From assembly GCA_014607495.2 (NCBI GenBank), contig CP053169.1, positions 10,850,001 to 10,914,000 on the forward strand: DNA of 64,000 bases, given 5' to 3'. This document shows positions 32,701 to 41,309 of this stretch, in pieces; position 1 is the stretch's first letter, and each line of letters begins with the position of its first letter. A model generated the notes under the pieces. The model saw only the letters and a program-made list of their open reading frames with translations, made no database searches and was not told the origin of the DNA. Source of the stretch: Carposina sasakii. Lineage: Eukaryota > Arthropoda > Insecta > Lepidoptera > Carposinidae. Made by a program: the position numbers and the translations under genes.

Positions 32701-34745
32701 CTGACCTGTACATTCCGCACTCATTACATACATCTCATATACGAGTATATATCTATACAGCTTGCCTCGCAGAGATATATGGAGAAACGTATTTTATTAT
32801 TCATTCACTAAACTGTACGTTTAAACATGTGTGTAAATATATAAAGAAAAGTTTATAACAGTACATGAAGTTTAACGAAACGCATGCATTTATTTTATTT
32901 ATAGCATTTCGTAAATTATTGTTAATTATCGGCCGCTAAATAAAATAAATAAATAACCCATACTATATATTATTGAATATGTATATACTTAGTTACGTGT
33001 ACATTTTGTGTAATGTATACAAAATGAAAATAAGTGTTAATAATATTGTTTTGTTAAAAATTTTGCTTTATATTACATCTCAACGTGATATTTATTATAT
33101 TTGACTATATACTACTGATTGATGTCATAAAATATTCAAAATTATATGAGAAAGAAAATTACATACTACGTTTTATAAATTTTGTTTATAGTCGAGAAAT
33201 CTCACTGCGCATACGCCCAACCTTGACAGTGTATTATTGTGAAAACTCGTTTACCTTTCCAAGCTTACTAACTATAGTTTTATTTTATAAAGATCTTGTA
33301 ACGTGGAAAACAAATGAAAATAAAATTTGAAAAACAGCTGTTAGCAATGTTTATAGGTACTGTTATAAATTTTACAATATTGGAGCTTACTATGTATAAT
33401 AAATGTATCGCCCGTTGAAAAGACATTAACGAGTTGTTACAGTACTTCGTTTTTATAACATCTACACCATAATTAATTATTATCTTCGTTTAATATAATG
33501 CTAATATGTTCATATGATTCTTTACGTTTTCATTACAAAAAAAGATGGATCAAGATCATCAAATTTTATTATTGTGCTTTTGAAAAAAAAAAGTGAACGA
33601 ATTGGCAAAGAACGGTTAATAAATTCGAAATTGAGTGTTTAATTGTTTGAACTAATTCTACACTTGTACTACTAATGTCGTCGTCTTCAGCCTATTGCAG
33701 TCCACTGCTGGACGTAGGCCTCCCCCAGTAGCATGCCACAAGGCTACCATGGTAGGTTTTTGCTACTAATGTACTTACACACTATTTCTGGTTATTGTTA
33801 CACGTAAAAACAATCGCCAACTTTAATGCACAAACCAAAACACTGATTATCTATGACCACATATGCTATCGGCCCTTGGTGCTCTACCTACTCCGTAAGG
33901 GATAAAGGCGTTATGTATGAAAACGGCCGATTGGTCTAGTAGGTAGTGACCCTGCCTACGACGCCATAGGTCCTGGGTTCGAATCCCGGTAGGTGCAAAT
34001 ATTGATGTTTGATGAATATTGATGTTTGTTTCCGAGTCATGGATGTTTCTATACTTATCTATGTATTTATATACCGTTACTTAGTACCCACGACACAAGA
34101 CCTTATGGATCTTAGTGTGGGACTAGGTTAATGTGTAGTGTGTGAATATTATTTAAAAAAAAAATGTATGTTATTACGCACACACAACACTTCCGAGAGC
34201 ACAATCAGCAGCAGATCCAGCTACCATCAGTGTGGTATTAACACCACCACCACCAGGAACAACCCAGGGGCACAGGCATTTACTTACTGACACGGGAAAA
34301 ATGACGTATACCACATTCCACCATGCAAACTTGAAACAGACACCATTATTAGATCCAACCGGGATTCGAACACGCACAAACGCTAAATAAATATTCACAC
34401 ACTTCACATTAAACTAGTCCCACACTAAAATCCCTAAGGTTGTATCGTGGGTACTAAGCAACGGAACACAAAGAAGTATAGAAATATCGATATTCATCAA
34501 TGTTTGGACATACCGGGATTCGAACCCAGTACCTATGGCACGGCGGGCAGGATCACTACCAACTACACCAATCAGCTTTAGCTCAAATATTGCAGTATGT
34601 CTTTGACCTAGTTGCAAGCGATTATCTTCCATCACAGTATTAGTAAAGTAGGTGATGTTTAGCTAGTATAGTAAGAGCTAGCTGTACCAGTAAGGGCCTG
34701 TGCGCCGGTGACGAGCACCAGCGTGAGCTGCCACCACTGCACCAT
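19922..34745 (-). CDS. Gene A: NRF-6-like acyltransferase, complete gene
   Basis: Twelve exons join in frame into 835 codons plus stop (2508 nt): 34745-34688, 31499-31360, 30305-29993, 28367-28253, 27964-27877, 26568-26402, 25967-25782, 23307-23125, 22486-22336, 21869-21689, 21229-21087, 20704-19922. Domains in order: signal peptide (1-19), extracellular cysteine-rich NRF region (about 20-170; [22 protein letters not shown]), a first membrane segment, then the multi-pass acyltransferase-3 domain (about 205-610; [49 protein letters not shown]), and a Ser/Thr/Glu/Lys-rich tail. The family includes nematode NRF-6 and fly Drop-dead, which are linked to lipid or drug handling in epithelia; the acyl substrate is unknown. 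Introns are packed with SINE and LINE debris. Expression evidence is lacking, but every phase fits. Confidence 0.88.
21087..21229 (-). CDS. Gene A exon 11
   Basis: Acceptor CTCCCAG|GTTTCC, donor ATC|GTAAGT, phase 1 to 0. It encodes [20 protein letters not shown], matching the L.W..F.PLS+L.Y..YLVH block. Confidence 0.9.
21689..21869 (-). CDS. Gene A exon 10
   Basis: Acceptor CTCTTAG|CGCTGG, donor ACTG|GTAAGT, phase 0 to 1. It has two helices with the intervening [12 protein letters not shown], a conserved RP..A motif late in the domain. Confidence 0.9.
22336..22486 (-). CDS. Gene A exon 9
   Basis: Acceptor CCTCAG|AAACAT, donor AAG|GTGAGG, phase 2 to 0. It encodes [19 protein letters not shown] and a helix ([13 protein letters not shown]). 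The Pro-Trp turn corresponds to the family's PYTR/PWSR block. Confidence 0.9.
22543..22720 (+). pseudogene. LINE 3'-end fragment in gene A intron
   Basis: The plus strand encodes degraded LINE C-terminal residues ([36 protein letters not shown]). It is related to the minus-strand fragment at 23631-24045. Truncated and non-functional. Confidence 0.6.
23125..23307 (-). CDS. Gene A exon 8
   Basis: Acceptor GCCCCAG|GTTCC, donor CTGA|GTGAGT, phase 2 to 2. It completes [10 protein letters not shown] (family motif WYLAVDMQL) and two membrane helices. Confidence 0.92.
23631..24045 (-). pseudogene. 5'-truncated LINE reverse transcriptase C-terminus
   Basis: It encodes the typical tail block [31 protein letters not shown] and [18 protein letters not shown]. 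Upstream residues ([10 protein letters not shown]) continue with frameshifts and stops. It is a dead copy of a lepidopteran LINE. Confidence 0.65.
24520..24690 (+). repeat. RTE-like tail repeat
   Basis: It shares gggcaggcgggttggtgatc and the trailing actctactctgccggcacca with 4617-4872 in opposite orientation. Confidence 0.5.
25370..25760 (+). repeat. SINE-1 copies and associated 3' sequence
   Basis: A B-box fragment (gggttcgattcccactcggg) lies at 25379. A fuller copy is at 25632-25752, with ggtggcttagtggttatagc and gtgggttcgattcccactcg. The intervening sequence (atccgttaggatatggat and caatatgtaattaagaaaag) recurs inverted at 61755-62065, so the mobile unit is longer than the tRNA-like part. 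Confidence 0.6.
25782..25967 (-). CDS. Gene A exon 7
   Basis: Acceptor CCTTAG|GATAAG, donor CATG|GTAAGT, phase 2 to 2. It encodes [20 protein letters not shown] and [14 protein letters not shown], the hallmark W..LLYINN block. Confidence 0.92.
26402..26568 (-). CDS. Gene A exon 6
   Basis: Acceptor CCTCAG|CTATGG, donor CCAG|GTGAGC, phase 0 to 2. It encodes [20 protein letters not shown], the second conserved helix of the family, then a basic loop. Confidence 0.9.
27721..27840 (+). repeat. LINE 3'-tail fragment
   Basis: GC-rich block ending agaggcctatgttcagcagt, resembling RTE-like 3' tails. It lies just outside gene A exon 5. Confidence 0.4.
27877..27964 (-). CDS. Gene A exon 5
   Basis: Acceptor TTCCAG|A, donor AAC|GTGAGT, phase 2 to 0. 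It reads [20 protein letters not shown]. The His after the first helix matches the invariant His of acyltransferase-3 proteins. Confidence 0.88.
28253..28367 (-). CDS. Gene A exon 4
   Basis: Acceptor ATCCAG|AG, donor TCAG|GTGGGA, phase 1 to 2. It encodes [11 protein letters not shown] and [10 protein letters not shown], the cytoplasmic lead-in to the acyltransferase-3 domain. Confidence 0.88.
28670..28867 (+). repeat. RTE-like tail repeat
   Basis: (atc)n, cagtccactgctggacgtag, gcatagtcacc-like core and gggaggcgctgctgacag. Plus-strand relative of 4617-4872. Confidence 0.5.
28868..29378 (-). pseudogene. 5'-truncated RTE-type LINE reverse transcriptase
   Basis: The minus strand reads [20 protein letters not shown], then [48 protein letters not shown] and [14 protein letters not shown]. 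This is the very common insect RTE/endonuclease-RT C-terminus. It ends in a (atc)n tail at the left. It lies in the intron between gene A exons 3 and 4 and is truncated at about 29378. Confidence 0.75.
29993..30305 (-). CDS. Gene A exon 3 (NRF domain, first membrane segment)
   Basis: Acceptor TTCCAG|GAATAC, donor AAAA|GTAAGT, phase 0 to 1, 313 nt. It encodes the conserved [18 protein letters not shown] block and a run of cysteines (EECVDQF, LDYCRQ). A hydrophobic segment follows ([20 protein letters not shown]), anchoring the NRF region to the membrane domain. Confidence 0.9.
30306..31359. other. Gene A intron 2
   Basis: AT-rich. One short GC-richer island at 30850-30930 lacks coding support on either strand. 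Confidence 0.4.
31360..31499 (-). CDS. Gene A exon 2 (NRF domain, first part)
   Basis: Acceptor GGTCGGCAG|AT. With the phase-1 base of exon 1 it reads [20 protein letters not shown] and then [11 protein letters not shown]. The donor is GAG|GTGCGT, phase 0. The length (140 nt) fits both neighbouring phases. An alternative upstream acceptor would add about 30 residues without a stop, so the start is the least certain splice site of the gene. Confidence 0.75.
31750..31884. repeat. 45-bp tandem triplication
   Basis: Three head-to-tail units starting catataaagatcaagcgaga at 31750, 31795 and 31840. The first two are identical and the third has a few changes. Confidence 0.85.
33926..34160 (+). repeat. 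tRNA-derived SINE-2
   Basis: A box ttggtctagtaggtagtga, B box ctgggttcgaatcccggtag, then gtttccgagtcatggatgtt and tagtacccacgacacaagac, ending in an A-rich tail. Other copies are at 34385-34575 (-), 60044-60268 (+) and an interrupted copy at 54036-54500 (-). High-copy lepidopteran SINE architecture. Confidence 0.7.
34185..34575 (-). repeat. SINE-like elements, minus strand
   Basis: 34385-34575 is an inverse SINE-2 (accgggattcgaacccagta, actagtcccacactaaaatc). 34185-34390 carries a different B-box-like aaccgggattcgaacacgc and may be a second SINE family. Confidence 0.5.
34688..34745 (-). CDS. Gene A exon 1 (signal peptide)
   Basis: ATG at 34745-34743, then [19 protein letters not shown]: a short polar start, a hydrophobic core and an Ala-X-Ala-like cleavage region. 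The donor is CTG|GTACAG, ending in phase 1. No longer frame covers it. I accept it because the phase and the secreted N-terminus fit exon 2 exactly. Further ATGs lie upstream (in GCGATGCC and GTGATGTG) but are not in a context that improves the protein. Confidence 0.7.
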
Positions 34746-34781
34746 CTCCCCAGCACTGGCATCGCCCGGTCCCACATCACA

Positions 34782-34789
34782 CTTATAAG
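34782..34789 (-). promoter_or_regulatory. Possible TATA box of gene A
   Basis: CTTATAAG lies about 40 bp upstream of the exon 1 ATG. If used, the 5' UTR would be very short, with start near CCAGTG, an arthropod initiator-like motif. Confidence 0.3.
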
Positions 34790-34799
34790 TTCGCTTCAC

Positions 34800-35879
34800 C
34801 GAGGGACCTTGATTCTCTCCCTTTGTTTAAAAATGGATCAGTGCGTATGTGGATATAAATATCGAGTGAAATTGGAAAACGTCATAAAACTGGTTTGTTT
34901 GTCCTATCTACGATGATTGTACTGAATTGTATTGCGGTTTAAAGTTAACTACTTAAATAAATATAAGTCCTTGGCTATGTATTTAGGTACTAGTGTTAAA
35001 TGCATTCAGGATATGTCCCACTGTTGGGCTAACTAAAGCCTGCTCCTTTTAAGTCCACACTTGTCTATTGTATTTGTTATACGTAACTAATATTAATATA
35101 TAAGGTGCATAGCTGTGCTCTAGAAAAACGGTAATAAGAACTGGCAGGGTCACGATGAAGATCCTAATGTCACGTTTAGCATAAATTAACAAGTTTAGTA
35201 TTTAAATTAAAGAACTCGCTCACAAAATTTCAGACTCGAAATCACATGTTTTTTGTTCCAGATAGTATGAAGAATTCCTGCACAGCTCAGGAATGTTCAT
35301 ACGAGTACAATCTTGAAAAATAAACATACGTGATTTCGAGTCTCAAATTTTTCTGTTAAATCCTGTATGAGGGATTCCGAGGTGTAACATAACCGTGCGT
35401 AGGTACTTGATGCTCGTCTATCTTCTCAGTGTGATATGATTTTTACGTAAAAATCCGTAAAAAAACTGATCCTCGGCATCAGTGATCATTACCATCTGTG
35501 CCCGCTATACTAATCGTGGTTAAAGAAGGATCTCTTTTATGATTTTGCTGTCCTGGCTACCCATTTCGGGCACACAGCCGTATCTACGTATATGTATTTA
35601 ATTTGAATTTAATACCTAAAAATATAACTATTTAGATTCCTGTATTTTATGGCTCTAATTAAGTAACCTATTCAATTAAGCTCTCTAATTAAGTAATAAA
35701 ACCAAACTATAAGTACTTATTTAATGTATGTTGTACATATTTAATTATCCCAATTTTACATTCGTAAATTATTTATTCGTTTTGAAGAGCTTAACATGTT
35801 CCTTGTAGGATCTGATGACGATGTGATAATGATCTGATGATGTTTCAGGTGACCGAAACACAGGCTCAGCCTAGTTAGC
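34800..35879. other. Upstream region of gene A
   Basis: No gene. A decayed MITE B core (35213-35369: acaaaatttcagactcgaaa and tgatttcgagtctcaaattt) is embedded. Any distal promoter elements of gene A must lie here or beyond the gypsy nest. Confidence 0.4.
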
Positions 35880-35958
35880 CTAGGGTACGTACTCTATACA
35901 TCGAATAAAATAAGTTTATGCCAAAAAAATGGTGGGAGACGATGTAAATTAAAATATA
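35880..35958. mobile_element. MITE A, left half of a copy split by the gypsy nest
   Basis: gggtacgtactctatacatc and agtttatgccaaaaaaatgg match the middle of MITE A and stop at the gypsy LTR. The remaining half resumes at 53565. Confidence 0.65.
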
Positions 35959-36394
35959 TGTCGGAGATCAAGATGTCATATCCTACAGTCGGATCTCCAA
36001 CGCCATCTATTTTCAATCGTTGAAGTTAGAAACGTCAAGTCGACAGCTATCACTGACTTGAGGACAGCTGTCACTTGGGTAAAGACAAGACAGAGTACTG
36101 AGAGGGCGCCACTGTAGATTTACAACGACCACCGGGTCGTTTGAATTGAGCCGGAGGGTATTCTGTTCTTTGTGTTGCGTCTGTCGAGCGAAGCACGGGT
36201 GCTAATCAGCTTCTGTCTTGTACTTACCACGTTTCTACGTTATCCGCTAGAATCCTAGTAATCTTGTGCGTAGATACAGTGAAAGTGTTTGTGATTCCTA
36301 ATTAAGCTTGTTTACTACACGCCGCATTCTTTATTTCGGATTTTGGAAGATGTCGGACACACCTAACGGCACGCCAATCGACCCATCTACGTCA
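35959..36394 (+). repeat. 5' LTR of gypsy copy 1
   Basis: 436 bp, tgtcggagatcaagatg at the start and catctacgtca at the end. The gag ATG (36350) lies inside it. The borders were found by comparison with 41310-41745. Confidence 0.85.
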
Positions 36395-37378
36395 TCAGAA
36401 GTGGGATGCAACCCGGATCACCCACATGAAACACGTGCTTCAAATAGTGACTCGAGCGAAGAAAAATGGCGTCTTTTCTTCGAGCAACAAAATCAAAATT
36501 TTCTGGCGTTGGTGCAAGCAATAAAACTACCTGCATCTTCGGACTCTATTCGCCTTCCTGATTTCGACCCAGAGAAAAGAGACATCGACGCCCGAGCTTG
36601 GATAACGACCGCGGACATGTGTATCACAGATCGACATCGCCATGGATCTTCTCTGATGATCGCGTTAAGCCACGCACTCAAGGGCGAAGCATCATCTTGG
36701 CTGTCTTCAATATCGTTTCCTAATATGACGTGGGCCGATTTTAAGGAGCTTTTCGTAGCAAGGTATGACTGTCCTGAAACTGCTGCTTCCTTTCTCATCA
36801 GTATGCACGACAAGAAACCGAGAGATAACGAGTGCCTGGCCTCATACGCCGCTACCCTCATAATATCCTTAATTGCAAGGTGGAATGGACTGACTACAGA
36901 ACAGATAGCAATAGCCACTGTCTTAGCTCATATTTCAAAACAAGAGCCACGTGTTCAGAGGATTGCTATAACGACTGACATCAAGACGCGTAACCATTTA
37001 CAAAAGGAACTGAAGGCTGTCTCGTTCCTGAAGAGAAGTTATTCATCAAGTATTTATCGTGATGGACCCGACCTAAAAAGAAACCGACCTAATGGATCTG
37101 CTGTGACCATCAAGTGCTTTAATTGTGGACAACTAGGCCACAAATCTATTCAATGTCGCAACAAAGCCAATTCGAAGAAGCAAGATGACCGGTCCAAACA
37201 CAGGTCCTTTCACGGGACTCGACCAACCAACCTACAGGGAGAACCGATCGCATCACCTGCTTCAACTGCCGGGAACAAGGCCACTATGCATCCGACTGCC
37301 CGAAGAGGAAAATCAAGGAGGGGAACAACGGTACCGGCGGCGGCACTGGAACTGGTCCAGCTAAGGAAAAGCGAGTAG
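36350..37378 (+). pseudogene. gypsy copy 1 gag, frameshifted
   Basis: It starts at the ATG at 36350 (MSDTPNGTPIDPSTS is encoded by the LTR). It has a capsid-like region (PDFDPEKRDIDARAWITTAD, ALKGEASSWLSS, WADFKELFVARYDCPE) and one CCHC knuckle (CFNCGQLGHKSIQC, about residue 260). Relative to copy 2, about 7 nt are missing near 37216 just before the second knuckle. The frame shifts and ends at 37378 with unrelated residues. Confidence 0.75.
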
Positions 37379-38103
37379 ACGTGTGCATTGTGAATGCGCC
37401 TTCGGGTTCTCTGCGTCACTCTGGTGAGTCATTCCCATTTACTTACGACTCAGGTTCAGAGTGTTCCTTAGTTAAAGAATCGATTGCTTTGAAATTTAGT
37501 TGTAAGCGAATTTATGACAATGTTTCTATGACTGGTATAGGACAAACTTCTATAGCCTCGACCATGCAAATTTTAACGACAATTGACATTGACAATATTA
37601 ACTTTGAGATACTCCTTCATGTTTTACCTGACCATTGTTTGCGATACAACATTATGATCGGACGTGAAATTCTAGCTATCGGTTTGACTGTACATATGTC
37701 GGTAGATAAAGTACGTTTTGAGAAAATTAACATAGTCGAATCATGTGATGTACTTGCAAATAATGGTATAGACCTTGACTTGGTAGATACTGACGTTAGT
37801 AATGAATACAGACCTAGGTTGATTGAGATTTTAGAACGGTTCAAGCTTAGTTTCATTACCGGTACACCTACTTCTCCTGCTGTCACTGAACCTATGCAGA
37901 TACGGCTCGTAGACCCGCACAAGACGGTAAATCGTTGCCCATACAGGCTGACCCCAGATGAACGTCAGATTGTGAGGGGCAAGATCAACGAGCTGCTTAA
38001 TGCTAAGGTAATTAGACCTAGTTCTTCACCGTTCGCAAGCCCGATACTTTTGGTAAAAAAAAAGACGGTTCAGATAGAATGTGTGTCGATTATAGGGAGT
38101 TGA
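37379..38103 (+). pseudogene. gypsy copy 1 protease and start of RT
   Basis: It contains FTYDSGSECSLVKES (retropepsin D-S-G, where copy 2 is frameshifted), the flap region (LLHVLPDHCLRYNIMIGREI) and the RT entry NRCPYRLTPDERQIVRGKI and SPFASPILLVKK. The frame is lost at an A9 tract (38055-38063), shared with copy 2. Confidence 0.75.
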
Positions 38104-38510
38104 ACGATAACACCGTTGCTGACCGTTTTCCTTTACCACTCATATCTGAACAGATTGCTAGGTTGCATGGAGGACATTTTTTTACAATTTTAGATTTAGC
38201 ATCGGGATTTCACCAGATCCCTATCGAGTCGGAGTCCATAGAGCGCACAGCATTCGTGACAACTGAAGGTCAGTATGAGTACCTTACTATGCCCTTCGGT
38301 TTGAAAAATGCTCCTGCAGTGTTTCAACGTGCTCTCATACATGCTCTAGGCGATCTCGTGAACAAGTACGTTGTAGTGTACATGGATGACGTGCTAGTTG
38401 TGGCCAGTAACATCGACGAAGCTTTCGATAGACTAAAGGTAGTATTAGAAGTTCTTTCTGGGAAGGGATTTTCGTTAAATCCTAAAAAGTGCTCATTCCT
38501 GAAAGAAAAA
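38079..38510 (+). pseudogene. gypsy copy 1 reverse transcriptase palm
   Basis: It encodes CVDYRELND, TILDLASGFHQIPIE, TMPFGLKNAPAVFQRA and the catalytic VVYMDDVLVVA. It is cut at 38510 by the 785-bp element and resumes at 39300. Confidence 0.8.
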
Positions 38511-39295
38511 GCGGGTGGGGCTGTGTCGGGGCACACGGCCGTTGGTTTTAACGTGAAACGTCTATGTTAGCGAATCGCTTTTAAAGTAAAAGATTGAAAT
38601 GAAAACAAGATGGACGCTGTTTTAAGTATTTTAATAAAAAAAGAACAGGTACGTAATAGAAACATAAAATACATAGCAAATGTTTATATATTTATTGTCA
38701 CTTTCTGGTTATTTTAAATAGCAGCCGCCCACGACTTCGTCCGCGTGAGGGGGCGTTGTACCCGTGCGAAGCCGGGCAGGTTGTTGTATAGACTGTAGCC
38801 TTCCTTGGTAAATGGGCTATCTAACACTGAAAGAATTTTTCAAATCAGACCAGTAGTTCCTGAGATTAGCGCGTTCAAACAAACAAACAAACAAACTTTT
38901 CAGCTTTATAATATTAGTATAGATATAAATACTGTCCAAATTACACTTATTTTTGTATAAATCAATCGGTTCAAATAAACTTGACAAACACACGAAAGAA
39001 TCACCACGCTATAAAGTCGGAGTCACGAGTTACACTGAATAGAAACAAGCGCGAGCGCCGGTTTCGCACAGTTATCGCAGTATCCCTCCCCCGCCCCCCC
39101 GCTTGACCCCGACACGAACTCAATGTCATAACAGCGAGCTGACTATATAAGTGAAATATTTACACCACATTTTTGTTTCTAAGACCAATAGTTTTTTAAT
39201 TATTAAGGTACGATGATATAGACCTTTTCGTTACGGTCCAGTTTTTAAACCTGGTACCCGTATGTGTCGGCGCGATTTTAAAGACGTTTCACGTC
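38511..39295. mobile_element. 785-bp non-coding element (repeat C), copy in gypsy RT
   Basis: Comparison with gypsy copy 2 shows a clean insertion between gaaagaaaaa and gtagagtacc. It starts gcgggtggggctgtgtcggg and ends agacgtttcacgtc followed by AAAA, which also precedes it, giving a 4-bp target duplication. A subterminal ttaacgtgaaacgtct at the left is inverted at the right end. A 785-bp copy in the opposite orientation lies at 58316-59100. It carries the common lepidopteran motif cttcgtccgcgtg. No ORF; family unknown. Confidence 0.7.
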
Positions 39296-39299
39296 AAAA

Positions 39300-40118
39300 G
39301 TAGAGTACCTAGGCTTCGAGGTGCGCCGAGGTCAAATTCGTCTGAATCCACGAAAGATAGTTGCACTTACCGCTTTACCACCGACCGGCGCTCTTAATAA
39401 TCAAGGTAGATTTTATGATTTTCATTTTGATTCGGGTGCTGAGTGTTCACTAATAAAAGAAAGCGTTGCATCAAGTTTCAATGGTAAAAGAATTGCTAAA
39501 ACTGTCTCTCTAACGGGAATTGGTCAAACCAGTGTATTCAGCACCCAGCAAATACTGTGTAATGTTGAAATTAATGATTATTGTTTAGAACTTTTATTAC
39601 ATGTTTTACCCGATGTGTATATGCGTAGTGATATTATGCTAGGTCGTGAAATATTGAGTCAAGGCTTCGTTATTAACTTGTCAACAAATAATTTTAGCAT
39701 TTCAAAACAAAATAATTTGACAGTTTTAAATTGTGACGTTTTAACCGATTCTAGTATCAGTAACGACTTTAGTAATGTTGACACAGATATACCCTCTTGT
39801 AAAAAGTCAGATCTTTTAACTATTTTAGGTGAATATTCCAGTTATTTTACAACAGGTTTGCCAAAAACTCGTGTAACTACAGGTGAACTCGAAATTCGAT
39901 TAATTGATCCGAAGTATAGAGGTCCTTTTAGGGTATCGGAGGTACTTGAAGGTAATCGTTATGTTCTTAAAGCCCTTAATTCCAATAGAACCTATAAGTA
40001 TGCACATGACAGACTTAGGCGAATGCCTGCGAATGACATTACCAATGACATGCTGACATGTGACCGTGATGATAATCTGTGCGAACTTGACGGGGATGGA
40101 CCGTCATGTTCTAATTAA
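39300..40118 (+). pseudogene. Chimeric gypsy fragment: RT - foreign protease - integrase tail
   Basis: The first residues (RRGQIRLNPRKIVALTALPP) continue the RT of copy 1. At about 39380 the frame jumps to a protease of a diverged subfamily (FDSGAECSLIKESVASSF, LLLHVLPDVYMRSDIMLGRE). At about 39910 it jumps again to the integrase C-terminus (YRGPFRVSEVLEGNRYVLKA), ending GPSCSN. The second junction sits in GATCCGAAGTATAG, where both partners encode Asp-Pro. The frame is open throughout despite the joins. Confidence 0.8.
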
Positions 40119-40127
40119 TGTTGAGTT

Positions 40128-40320
40128 GACTGATTGAGAGTGGTTTACGGATACCGGATAGAGGTATTCAAGAGTCACTGGATGGAAGTGACTAGACTGG
40201 TATACGGAAGCTGGATGGAAGTTTCTAAGAGTCACTGGATGGAAGTGACTAGACTGGTTTACGGAAGCTGGATGGAAGTTTCCAAGAGTTGCTAGATTGA
40301 GGCAACTAGACTTACTTGAC
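40128..40320 (+). repeat. 57-bp minisatellite in gypsy 3' region, copy 1
   Basis: About two units of agagtcactggatggaagtg plus gactagactggtatacgga and agctggatggaagtttc, starting at 40171 and 40228. Gypsy copy 2 has three units at 42567-42770. Confidence 0.8.
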
Positions 40321-40333
40321 TGACGTTACTCTA

Positions 40334-40765
40334 TATGGATTGTGTATACTGTAGCCTTGTTTTGGAATTATTTACCTTGTGTGTGCCATGCCGTTTGGTT
40401 TAAAGAACGCCAGTTCAGTTTATCAGCGGGCTATAGCAAAAGCTTTAGGTGAATTAGCTCATAGTTATATTGTTTCTTACATTGATGACCTGCTGGTATT
40501 GTATTCTACAGGAGAGCAGGGGTTGGAACGTCTACGACGTGTCTTAGATGTGTTCATTAAGAATGAAAAACGTAATCAAGTTAAACTAGATCCTAAATTT
40601 TAAGGACCGTATAAAATTTAATTGTTAGATGGTGATAGATACCGACTAAAATCTTTGTCTTTAAATCGAACCTACAAATATTCGCACGATCGGGTCCGTA
40701 GGGTGCCAGACCATCAAGTTCCTAGTAATTTTGATATCGAAATTAATGTGACCTCAGAGTCTAAA
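40334..40765 (+). pseudogene. Second mosaic gypsy block: RT snippet joined to integrase tail
   Basis: It encodes CAMPFGLKNASSVYQRAIAK and VSYIDDLLVLYS (RT motifs of a diverged element). At about 40560 it jumps to NEKRNQVKLDPKF and a diverged tail (RYRLKSLSLNRTYKYSHD). Stops are present at the join. It comes from a subfamily related to the foreign protease upstream. Confidence 0.65.
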
Positions 40766-41309
40766 TGAATGAATTTTCATATGCGATGTACAAGTTACTG
40801 ACCGGTTTTTTTAAATTGTGACTTTGACAAACCCTTGACAGACAGTAGTATGTATTTGTGGCAGAACCGAAGGACCGAGTTTCTGCTGTAGCCGATGGAC
40901 AGTGCTACATGTGTGTGTGTGGGAAACCGAAGGACCGTGTTTCCGTAGTAGGTAGCCGATGGACTGTGCTACATGTGTGTGTTGGAAACCGAAGGACTGT
41001 GTTTCCATAGTAAATAGCCGAAGGACTGGCTATATGACTAACTGTTACTGTAATGTTGACCGAAGGAAAGGTCTGACTGATTTAAACGTATGTGCGAGTC
41101 TGCTTATCTTTTATTTTTTATGTCTTTACGTAAAGATTTTGGGAACTTGACGGTCGATGAGCGATTTTTGTGATTTCATGAACTATTGTAATAAGAAGTC
41201 TTTAAATTTAAGTTAAGGCAGAATGGCCGAGCGCAGATACTTCCTTGAGTTATCTTGTTCACAGATTCATCGGTTCTACCCGAGGACGGGTAGTCTGTCA
41301 AAATGGCCG
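40766..41309 (+). repeat. gypsy copy 1 3' untranslated region with second minisatellite
   Basis: About three imperfect units (accgaaggaccgtgtttcc, tagccgatggactgtgctac, atgtgtgtgt) lie at 40860-41040. Another 270 bp leads to the 3' LTR. Just before it, caaaatggccg is shared with copy 2; a classical polypurine tract is not obvious. Confidence 0.6.

Larger units (their letters stand above)
31500..34687. other. Gene A intron 1
   Basis: It contains a 45-bp triplication, an RTE-like tail fragment (32225-32370), a SINE-2 pair and otherwise AT-rich sequence. No exon-like minus-strand coding was found. The 162-residue plus-strand frame at 32323-32811 has no recognisable domain and begins inside a repeat. 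Confidence 0.45.

Noticed and set aside
32323..32811. 162-codon plus-strand frame in gene A intron 1
   Set aside because: It begins inside an RTE-like tail repeat and has no domain or splice support.
39062..39120. C-rich run as a promoter or G-quadruplex of a host gene
   Set aside because: It is part of the 785-bp mobile element and recurs in the second copy, so it is not a local host signal.
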